This document shows positions 1 to 7,433 of a stretch of DNA of 7,433 nt, in pieces. The position numbers and the translations under genes were made by a program. The stretch's first letter is position 1. Each line of letters opens with the position of its first letter. The DNA lies in NCBI GenBank assembly GCA_902779075.1, contig CACZAK010000266.1:1-7433 (forward strand). The letters are read 5' to 3'. Origin of the DNA: an uncultured bacterium. Lineage in GTDB: Bacteria; Verrucomicrobiota; Kiritimatiellia; RFP12; UBA1067. The notes under the pieces were generated by a model. It ran no database searches and had not been told where the DNA came from. It worked only from the letters and a program-made list of their open reading frames with translations.

Positions 1-1060
1 GAACCTGATCCAGACGACACGTCGAGCACGAGGTTGGAGACGACCAGTTCGCCTCCGCACGCTGCGGACACCCGCACCTCCGCCGCCGTGTTCGTTCCGC
101 TCACGACGTGGGGTATGTTCGTTCCGTCGACGTGGATGTCCGCATTGGTGACCGAGAGCGTGAAGTCCTTGTAGGTCCAGCCGTCGCCGCTGCCCAAAAA
201 GACGTCGGTGCCGTCGATCGTGACGCCGCTCGACCACGGAGCCGCCTCGGTGTCCGCGCCGTCCACGGTCGCGCGAAAGCCCGCGCCGCCCACCGTCAAA
301 TAGTGCGTCCCGTCGGGAAGCCAGACGTAGAGCCGCCCTTCAGAGTCCGTGCGCATGTCGTGCTGTCCGTAGCCCGCGTCCGCCGACGTCAGCCAGGTTA
401 TCTCCAGCGCCGTGTCCGCCGGGAGCCCGGAAACCGTCACGCAATGGACGATCGCGCCAACGGCGTTCGTCGCAGAGGGCTTCAGGTTGTCGGGCTTGTA
501 GGTGTGGATCGAGCCGCCGGTGATTGTGCACGACGCCTGCTCGGGGTTGGTCATTCCGCCGACGTCAGGTCGGTCAGCGACCCTGGCGCGCGCGTAGACC
601 GTGCCGCCTGAAATCGTGATGTTGCCGCCGTTGGCTCCGTAACCGCCACCGATGCCCGACTGCCGTCCCTGGGCGGAGACGATGCCGCCGGAAATCGTGA
701 TTTTCCCGCCGCTTCCCCACGTTCCGCCGCCGATTCCGGAGCCGCTGAAGTAGGTTCGTGCAGTGACAGTTCCGCCATGAATTGCGATCGAGCCGGCATC
801 CTCGCCAAAGTCGCCGCCAATGCCCGCGCCGCCGGCGGCCTCTTCTGTACCGGCAATCGCCGTTAGGGTCCCCTCGCCGTCAATGGTCGCCGATGCCCCG
901 GCGGGGACCGAGAGCGCGGCGCGCCCTTCGTTGGATTCTCCCGTTGCCGTTTGGATCGTGCTGTCGCCGGCGAGCGTGAAGTCAACCGATGCGCCCGGAG
1001 CGACGCGGATCGCATGCACGCCCGGATAGGCGGAGAAGTCGATCGAGAGGTCCGAAAGCG

Positions 1061-3313
<2,253 letters not shown>

Positions 3314-3326
3314 TCTATAGTGTATA

Positions 3327-3332
3327 CACCTC
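3327..3332 (-). promoter_or_regulatory. Shine-Dalgarno GAGGTG of the surface protein gene, overlapping the upstream stop
   Basis: GAGGTG on the minus strand is a six-base match to the anti-SD and lies 13 nt before the ATG at 3313, slightly longer than the usual spacing. It overlaps the TGA stop (3333-3331) of the 124-aa gene, an arrangement that favours translational coupling of the two genes. Confidence 0.55.
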
Positions 3333-3705
3333 AGATCTGAAAAGGTTTCATCATCATTCCGAACTTTCTCTGCCGCTCGGCGAGCTCGCCGCCAGACGCA
3401 GAATCGGAAGACGGCAGACTCGAGACATAGGACGAGTCCAGCTCATCCTGGCTCATTTCGGCGTCCGCCTCCCACTTCTCCAGCGGATCGAGCCCGCGGC
3501 GCTTCAGCTCCTCGTTAACCGCCTCGCGTTGCGCCTGTGTGAAGTGGAAGTTCAGCACCTGCTCACGCGTGAGGCCCTGGCTTTCGAGCATACGGTCGGT
3601 CTCTGCAATCCGGAGCTCCGCCTGCGAAACGAGGTTCTCGCTCTCCGCAATCGTCTTGCGGATGCGCGCAAGATACGCCTGAACGTCTTTATCTTCGGTT
3701 GACAT
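3331..3705 (-). CDS. Small helical/coiled-coil protein of unknown function (124 aa)
   Basis: I do not recognise a family. The protein is soluble and charged, with no signal peptide or membrane segment. Residues about 10-75 are strongly helical, rich in Glu, Arg, Ala and Gln (ETDRMLESQGLTREQV; AQREAVNEELKRRGLDPLEK), and could form a coiled coil. Residues about 85-108 are a Ser/Asp-rich, probably disordered linker, and the C-terminus is basic and Met-rich (RKFGMMMKPFQI). The ATG at 3705 is chosen because it has an excellent Shine-Dalgarno, GGAGGAG at 3719-3713, seven nt upstream. Its stop lies 17 nt before the surface protein's ATG, so the two genes are almost certainly co-transcribed. A cytoplasmic partner, export helper or regulator of the surface protein is possible but is inference from position only. 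Confidence 0.75.
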   Translation of the reverse strand: MSTEDKDVQAYLARIRKTIAESENLVSQAELRIAETDRMLESQGLTREQVLNFHFTQAQREAVNEELKRRGLDPLEKWEADAEMSQDELDSSYVSSLPSSDSASGGELAERQRKFGMMMKPFQI

Positions 3706-3712
3706 CTCGCTG

Positions 3713-3719
3713 CTCCTCC
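3713..3719 (-). promoter_or_regulatory. Strong ribosome binding site GGAGGAG for the 124-aa gene
   Basis: GGAGGAG on the minus strand ends seven nt before the ATG at 3705, an ideal spacing. It is the strongest Shine-Dalgarno seen in the window and fixes the start of this gene. It also overlaps the first codons (ATG GAG GAG) of a 10-codon out-of-frame ORF that begins at 3721. Confidence 0.75.
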
Positions 3720-3724
3720 ATTGT

Positions 3725-3761
3725 AAAAAAAACTCCTAGGCCGCAGAACCCCTCTGCCGCC
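3725..3761 (-). terminator. Hairpin plus T8 tract in the leader (intrinsic terminator or attenuator)
   Basis: On the minus strand GGCGGCAGA (3761-3753), loop GGGGT, and TCTGCGGCC (3747-3739) form a stem of eight pairs with a single G-G mismatch. After six nt (TAGGAG) comes a run of eight T (3732-3725). It lies between the promoter at 3817-3846 and the 124-aa start codon, so a terminator here would act as an attenuator rather than end an upstream gene, although it could also stop read-through from the GntR gene. The six-nt gap between stem and T run makes it weaker than a canonical intrinsic terminator. Confidence 0.45.
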
Positions 3762-3816
3762 AAACAAGCGGACTGCGCGCCGCGCATATTGCCGCCACAC
3801 CCATATGACAACAGAA

Positions 3817-3846
3817 ATTATACCAAAATAAAGGCCCTGCAATCAA
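3817..3846 (-). promoter_or_regulatory. Sigma70-type extended -10 promoter for the small protein/surface protein unit
   Basis: On the minus strand, TTGATT (3846-3841) is followed by an 18-nt spacer and a perfect TATAAT (3822-3817). TG stands in the extended -10 position (TGGTATAAT). Transcription would start near 3810 and leave a leader of roughly 105 nt before the ATG at 3705. The block is AT-rich within GC-rich surroundings and lies in the 215-nt gap after the GntR gene, which supports a genuine promoter. Confidence 0.7.
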
Positions 3847-3920
3847 CAGCGACGATGTTGACGATGTTGCCGCACGGCTTCAGCAGAACCGCGGCAGTTC
3901 CATGCCGGCGGAAGCCATTG

Positions 3921-5009
3921 TCAGAATGGGAAGGTAGCGCCGAATACGTACTGAAGGGGGATCGTCGGAGGACGTGGTATGCGTCCCTTCGCGAGAACGG
4001 CGAGAGCGAAATTGGCCACCTTCTCGCCCGCCTTTACTGGATCTACCTCGAAACGCGTGAAAGGCTTGGTGTAGACGGGGGCTATTTCCGCGTCGGCCCG
4101 CACCACGACCTTGACGTCCTCCGGCAGACGTATCCCGCGGTTGAGAAATGCCATGACAGCTCCCTGTGCCACGAATGTGTTCCAGAACAGAAACAGATCC
4201 CTGATGCGCTTGCGCGGCATCGCCCCGAACATCTCGCGTGCGCGGTTTACCAGATCGGCGCACCGCCCCCCGTTCGCCTCTCCGCGCGATATCGTCAACC
4301 ACGAACTGTCTATCCCGCACTTCGCGAGCGCGGGCTGTGCGTCTATCGCCATGTCTCCATCGAGGCGCACCTGAACAACACGTCTGACGCCGATCCGCGA
4401 ACAATGTCCCGCAAAGTGCGAGATCGCAGATTCGGAAGAAAAACGTATCCAGCGGCTGTCATGGAATTCGGGCTTGTCCCCGCATACGAGGATGTAGTTC
4501 ACACCGGACTCCGCAAGATGCCTATGGACGTTAGGTGTCGCGTAGAGCGCTATTACTAGTTCTGTTGCCCGCAGAAGTTCACTTCTGAGAAGCGCGAGCC
4601 CATCGTTCGGATCGAGCGAAAACGTCGCGACGGAAAACGCATAACCTGCCTCCGTCAAGCTTCGTCCGATTGTGCTTATCAGTATTGTCGGGCTATACCG
4701 CACAGCGTCCGCCTCGGGCAGTATCAGAAGAACACGCCCGCGCAGGATATTCCCGCCGCGAGGGAGAACGACGGTTCCGATGTACGGTCTGGAGTGGACG
4801 TAGCCCTCCTTCTCCAGCCGCTCCACTACGCCGCGCGCCCTGCCGTACGTCAACCCGGTCGCTTCGCTTATCTCGCCTATTGTCGGAAGTTTCTCGCCGC
4901 CCTTTACGCGTCCGAAGGCGATCTCCTCCTGAAGGAATCGGCATACCGCGTCCTTCAGCGTCATTGCGCCGTTCGACTCGAACAAAAAGTTGTCAAAGAT
5001 GTTGCTCAC
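3921..5009 (-). CDS. GntR-type transcription regulator with LacI-like ligand-binding domain
   Basis: 362 aa. Residues about 17-83 form a GntR winged helix-turn-helix: LKDAVCRFLQEEIAFGRVKG, then EKLPTIGEISEATGLTYGRA and a wing at EKEGYVHSRPYIGTVV. Residues about 91-355 resemble the periplasmic-binding-protein type 1 domain of LacI regulators (GRVLLILPEADAV; RLPEDVKVVV; FEVDPVKAGEKVA). In regulators of this fusion type the ligand is commonly a sugar or a derivative; the ligand here is unknown. The start is GTG at 5009, with a weak SD-like GGGA seven nt upstream. The ATG at codon 16 is an alternative that would still keep the whole wHTH. It lies 50 nt after the kinase gene on the same strand. 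Direct repeats overlap its start, suggesting autoregulation. I see no T-rich terminator directly after the stop. Confidence 0.85.
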   Translation of the reverse strand: MSNIFDNFLFESNGAMTLKDAVCRFLQEEIAFGRVKGGEKLPTIGEISEATGLTYGRARGVVERLEKEGYVHSRPYIGTVVLPRGGNILRGRVLLILPEADAVRYSPTILISTIGRSLTEAGYAFSVATFSLDPNDGLALLRSELLRATELVIALYATPNVHRHLAESGVNYILVCGDKPEFHDSRWIRFSSESAISHFAGHCSRIGVRRVVQVRLDGDMAIDAQPALAKCGIDSSWLTISRGEANGGRCADLVNRAREMFGAMPRKRIRDLFLFWNTFVAQGAVMAFLNRGIRLPEDVKVVVRADAEIAPVYTKPFTRFEVDPVKAGEKVANFALAVLAKGRIPRPPTIPLQYVFGATFPF

Positions 5010-5026
5010 CGTTTGTTCCCGTTTGT
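5009..5026 (-). promoter_or_regulatory. Direct repeats at the GntR gene start, possible operator
   Basis: CCGTTTGT occurs at 5009-5016 and again at 5019-5026 (plus-strand coordinates), an exact 10-bp period that places both copies on the same DNA face. The first copy touches the GTG start codon. A second 10-bp-spaced pair, TACACA at 5051-5056 and 5061-5066, lies at the end of the kinase gene. Such phasing suits binding by a protein, but no binding consensus is known here, so operator function is inference. I found no convincing promoter in this 50-nt gap. Confidence 0.35.
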
Positions 5027-5059
5027 CTGTCTTTAGTGGAATGGATTCAGTACACAGGT

Positions 5060-6472
5060 CTACACATAGTTTCGCGAAAGGTTACAGGAAAATGCATTCA
5101 TTAGTCTTTCGTACGTCAGCGGCTTGAAAAGCACACCGGAAAACAGACCGGCTCCGGCATCGTCCAGCGATTCCGTGTCGCCCGTCACCGCAAAGACCGG
5201 AAGTCCGGCAAACCGAATGTCGCCGCGGAGCTTCTTGACGAACTCAAGGCCATTCATGACAGGCATCCAGAAATCCGAAAAGACGAAGTCGTGCGGACTC
5301 CCCGCAGCCAGGGCGGCGCCAAGCTTGGCAAGCGCCTCCGCACCGTCGGACGCAAAGTCTACAGATGCAACGCCTGCTCTTCTCAGGTGGGCTTCAAGGA
5401 CCTTCCTGTTGACGGACGAATCGTCGACTACCAGTACGCTTTTCGGGATGCATCTGGAGCTGCTTTCTGCCACGCCAGCCTGATCCGTCTCCCCGTCCAA
5501 GCCAGCTTCAGCCTCCTTTACTCCGTGAATCGCGATCCTAAACGTCGACCCCTTCCCAAGTTCGCTCTCCACGTCGAGAGTGCCTCCCATCAACCTGACC
5601 ATGCTCTTGCAGATGGACAACCCCAGTCCAGTTCCCGATGCACGATCCGCCGAATGGCTTCTGTCCTGCACCTGAACAAACGGGTCGAGAACGTGCGCGA
5701 GCATATCTTGCGGAATGCCGCAGCCGGTGTCCGAAACCGCAAGCTCCAGCCCTCCGTCGGCGTATGACGCGGATACAGTCACGGAGCCCGTCTTCGTGAA
5801 CTTGACGGCATTCCCGACGAGGTTGAAGAGAATCTGGCGGAAGCGATGTGCATCCACAAGAACCGCCGGAACGCCAGCAGTCCTGTCGACAAGGGATATC
5901 CCCTTCTCTGCGGCTGCAAGACGAAACGACGCGAACACATCGTCAGTCAGCATAGACAGACTTACTTTCTCGGGGTTGAGAGTCATCTTCCCCGCATCCA
6001 TCTTCGCAAGGTCGAGGACATCGTTCACGAGCTGAAGGAGCGTCGTGCCGCTCGCGCGGATGGAATCGAGCGCTTCGTCCATCTCGGCCTTGGACGTGAT
6101 TCCGTGCCGAAGAATCTCCGAATATCCGAGAATAGCGTTGAGAGGCGTTCGGATGTCGTGGCTGACGATGCTGAAGAACCTGTTCCGCGACTCCTCCGCC
6201 GCGCGAGCGCGTGCAAGCGCCTTCTCAAGGTCTGCTTCGTACTTCGCCGCCTGTTTTTCCTGAATGACAAGCATGCGGAAAAAGCATGCCCCGACGATAC
6301 ACCCGAACACCGCAAACGGCGCATACGGCCATGCGACCTGCATAGCCACGGAAGCGATGACGGTGCCGCAGAGCGTCAGGTATCCACGGCGGAGCGCACG
6401 GTGCGCCAAGACCGCTGCCTTCCCGCAGTTGTCTTTCGTCGAAATCACGGCTTCATCTTTCTGTCTTGTCAT
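5060..6472 (-). CDS. Orphan hybrid sensor histidine kinase (TM2-HisKA-HATPase-REC)
   Basis: 470 aa, membrane-bound. Two closely spaced membrane helices (about 32-47 and 50-70) leave almost no periplasmic loop. A helical linker (about 71-98) leads into HisKA with the H box SHDIRTPLN (phosphoacceptor His105). The ATPase domain shows NLVGNAVKF (N box, about 217-225), DTGCGIP (G1, Asp248) and GTGLGLSI (G2, about 280-287). A C-terminal receiver domain from about 345 has VVDDSSVN (acidic pair 350/351), SDFWMP (phosphoacceptor Asp400), Thr430 and Lys450 in FKPLT. All catalytic residues are present. There is no PAS, HAMP or extracytoplasmic sensor, so the signal is probably sensed in the membrane or cytoplasm, or via a partner. 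No HPt protein or separate response regulator is in the window. The ATG at 6472 has no good SD; a GTG at codon 9 is possible. It may be co-transcribed with the GntR gene. Confidence 0.93.
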   Translation of the reverse strand: MTRQKDEAVISTKDNCGKAAVLAHRALRRGYLTLCGTVIASVAMQVAWPYAPFAVFGCIVGACFFRMLVIQEKQAAKYEADLEKALARARAAEESRNRFFSIVSHDIRTPLNAILGYSEILRHGITSKAEMDEALDSIRASGTTLLQLVNDVLDLAKMDAGKMTLNPEKVSLSMLTDDVFASFRLAAAEKGISLVDRTAGVPAVLVDAHRFRQILFNLVGNAVKFTKTGSVTVSASYADGGLELAVSDTGCGIPQDMLAHVLDPFVQVQDRSHSADRASGTGLGLSICKSMVRLMGGTLDVESELGKGSTFRIAIHGVKEAEAGLDGETDQAGVAESSSRCIPKSVLVVDDSSVNRKVLEAHLRRAGVASVDFASDGAEALAKLGAALAAGSPHDFVFSDFWMPVMNGLEFVKKLRGDIRFAGLPVFAVTGDTESLDDAGAGLFSGVLFKPLTYERLMNAFSCNLSRNYV

Positions 6473-6535
6473 GTCAGGTGGTATTGTTCTGCTTTTACGT
6501 CAAGTTCTATTTCGTCCAAATTTTTTTTGGGCGGG

Positions 6536-6564
6536 ATTCTACCATATACGCCCCTCTTTGATAA
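6536..6564 (-). promoter_or_regulatory. Extended -10 promoter of the histidine kinase gene, with palindrome over the -35
   Basis: On the minus strand TTATCA (6564-6559) is followed by a 17-nt spacer and TAGAAT (6541-6536), with TG in the extended position (TGGTAGAAT). Transcription would start near 6529, about 57 nt before the ATG at 6472. The -35 lies in the loop and one arm of an inverted repeat CCTCTT-TGAT-AAGAGG (6554-6569), a possible operator. The layout resembles the second promoter in this window (3817-3846). Confidence 0.55.
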
Positions 6565-6660
6565 GAGGCATTTTTTCGCAAAAAAAACAGAAGCATGGCG
6601 TTTGCAGTCAACAGCCTCATGTGCGGACTTCTTTGACAATGGATAGTTAAGCGGCTAATG

Positions 6661-6725
6661 CCTCACGCCAAGTTCGCGAAGTACGCGAAGTTTTTCTCAC
6701 GCAGAGGCGCAGCGAGCGCAGAGGG
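6661..6725. repeat. 9-bp-periodic intergenic repeat (dispersed-repeat type)
   Basis: Plus-strand units of 9 bp follow one another: CGCCAAGTT (6666), CGCGAAGTA (6675), CGCGAAGTT (6684). After a short T-rich break come CGCAGAGG (6700), CGCAGCGAG (6708) and CGCAGAGGG (6717). This two-part pattern of CGCGAAGT-like and CGCAGAG-like units resembles short intergenic repeats that I recall from many unrelated bacterial genomes; it can be translated (AKFAKYAKFF) but I regard that as non-coding. Together with the kinase promoter it fills most of the 6473-6763 gap, where I see no gene. Confidence 0.55.
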
Positions 6726-6737
6726 GGTAGACGCGAG

Positions 6738-6759
6738 GGTGCGGCGGATTTGCCGCACC
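6738..6759 (-). terminator. Perfect 8-bp GC hairpin just after the DUF4143 gene
   Basis: GGTGCGGC (6738-6745), loop of six, GCCGCACC (6752-6759): a perfect stem starting four nt after the DUF4143 stop (6764-6766). There is no T run on the minus strand behind it, so it is either a U-less terminator or 3' stabiliser of the transcript, or part of the adjacent repeat. Confidence 0.4.
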
Positions 6760-6763
6760 AGTT

Positions 6764-7433
6764 TCAGAGCCCGAAAGAGCCGCTTTCACACAGCCATTTC
6801 CATGCCGGGACTACGCGGATCATCCGGCCGCCTTTGCCGATCAAATCCGACTGGTCCCGCGTCACCAGCACAGCCTCCTTGAGGCCAAACCGCTCCATCG
6901 CGCGCAGGGCTCCGTTTATCTCCCGATCCTCGTTGTCGTGGCTAAGTTCCCAGCAAACCTGCACAGCGCTGAACGAGCCGTCCCTCCGTTCGATCACAAA
7001 GTCGCATTCAGTGCCGTCTGCATCGTTTACGAAGTAGAACATCGAATCATCTGGATTGCGAAGCTTCAGATAGACCAAGTTCTCAAGCTTATGCCCGAGG
7101 TTCGCCTCGTCGACTGATTCGATTGCCGACACAAGCCCCGTATCGCAGGCATAAACCTTCTTCGGAGCCGACATGCTGGCCTTTTGCGACGCTGCAAATC
7201 GCGGAATTCGCTGGATGAGGTAGGTTTCCTCAAGATAATTGAAATACTCCAAGATGGTCGACGCCGAAGCGACGTGTACCGAGTCCTTGATGCGACTCGG
7301 CGAAATGCGGCAACCAACATGCCCAAGCAGAAACGTGGCAAGGCCCTTGATGGGAGCCGCGTCTTTCAGCGAATAGCGAACGACGATATCCCGATAAAGG
7401 ATGTCATTGAACAGTTCAGACAGCACCATGCGC
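6764..7433 (-). CDS. AAA ATPase/DUF4143 family protein, C-terminal part (5' end cut by window)
   Basis: About 222 residues are visible. The frame is open to the edge (a CGC codon precedes the ATG at 7429), and this ATG is internal: family members begin with a P-loop AAA ATPase domain of roughly 180-200 residues that lies outside the window. What remains is the end of the ATPase region (SELFNDILYRDIVVRYSLKD), a winged-helix-like segment (SASTILEYFNYLEETYLIQR), and the C-terminal DUF4143 module with PD-(D/E)XK-like fold: KVYACDTGLV, the conserved Glu in GHKLEN (residue 116 from the ATG), ECDFVIE (Asp143) and SAVQVCWEL. In the last motif the catalytic Lys of the nuclease fold is replaced, as in other QVC-type members. 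Its cellular role is unclear; such genes occur in many copies in gut bacteria. The reading frame looks intact. Confidence 0.88.
   Translation of the reverse strand, partial: RMVLSELFNDILYRDIVVRYSLKDAAPIKGLATFLLGHVGCRISPSRIKDSVHVASASTILEYFNYLEETYLIQRIPRFAASQKASMSAPKKVYACDTGLVSAIESVDEANLGHKLENLVYLKLRNPDDSMFYFVNDADGTECDFVIERRDGSFSAVQVCWELSHDNEDREINGALRAMERFGLKEAVLVTRDQSDLIGKGGRMIRVVPAWKWLCESGSFGL

Noticed and set aside
3552..3842. Minus-strand 96-aa ORF beginning in the leader
   Set aside because: It overlaps the 124-aa gene in another frame, has no SD at its ATG, would start upstream of the predicted transcription start, and has an Arg-rich low-quality composition.
3892..3915. GC hairpin after the GntR stop (CCGCGGCA / TGCCGGCGG) as a terminator
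   Set aside because: It has a bulge and no T run on the minus strand. Too weak to call.
3699..4559. Plus-strand ORF of 286 aa
   Set aside because: Antisense to the GntR regulator, whose own frame shows clear wHTH and LacI-like motifs.
6554..6576. Plus-strand intrinsic terminator (CCTCTT hairpin followed by T6)
   Set aside because: No plus-strand gene exists to be terminated, and the dyad overlaps the -35 of the kinase promoter, which explains it better.
5846..6646. Plus-strand 266-aa ORF
   Set aside because: Antisense to the histidine kinase and its promoter region. No domain can be recognised.

Overview
The window is GC-rich and bacterial, and every gene I can support lies on the minus strand, so it reads right to left. 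The mix suggests a Gram-negative PVC-type bacterium, perhaps a host-associated Kiritimatiellota/Verrucomicrobiota or Lentisphaerae relative. The pointers are a large secreted Gly-rich protein with an InlB/List_Bact-type repeat, a GntR-type regulator fused to a LacI-like sensor domain, an orphan hybrid histidine kinase and a DUF4143 ATPase. This taxonomic guess is inference; there is no rRNA or other marker gene.

Layout from the right edge: (i) the C-terminal two thirds of an AAA/DUF4143 protein (6764-7433, cut by the window), with a perfect GC hairpin just after its stop; (ii) an intergenic stretch (6473-6763) with a 9-bp-periodic repeat of a kind dispersed in many bacterial genomes and an extended -10 promoter for the kinase; (iii) a hybrid histidine kinase (5060-6472) with two membrane helices, HisKA, HATPase and REC; (iv) 50 nt further, a GntR/LacI-type regulator (3921-5009, GTG start) whose start is overlapped by 10-bp-spaced direct repeats; (v) a 215-nt leader region with a near-consensus promoter (TTGATT-18-TATAAT, extended -10) followed by an attenuator-like hairpin and T8 tract; (vi) a 124-aa helical protein of unknown function (3331-3705); (vii) a large secreted, extremely Gly-rich surface protein running from 3313 off the left edge.

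The surface protein gene is interrupted by an apparent single-base frameshift near 1176-1178. As read, it stops at 1061. The -1 frame stays open from 1175 to base 1 and carries on the same repeated domain architecture, so 1-3313 is one gene that is frameshifted, mis-sequenced or recoded.

Functionally, the small protein and the surface protein look like one transcription unit: the second gene's Shine-Dalgarno overlaps the first gene's stop codon, and the unit has its own promoter and leader. The kinase and GntR genes may form a second unit. Whether these regulators control the surface protein is only a hypothesis from proximity. I see no clear novel defence or mobile system. The most checkable unusual points are the frameshift, the attenuator-like leader, the operator-like repeats and the small protein paired with the surface protein.
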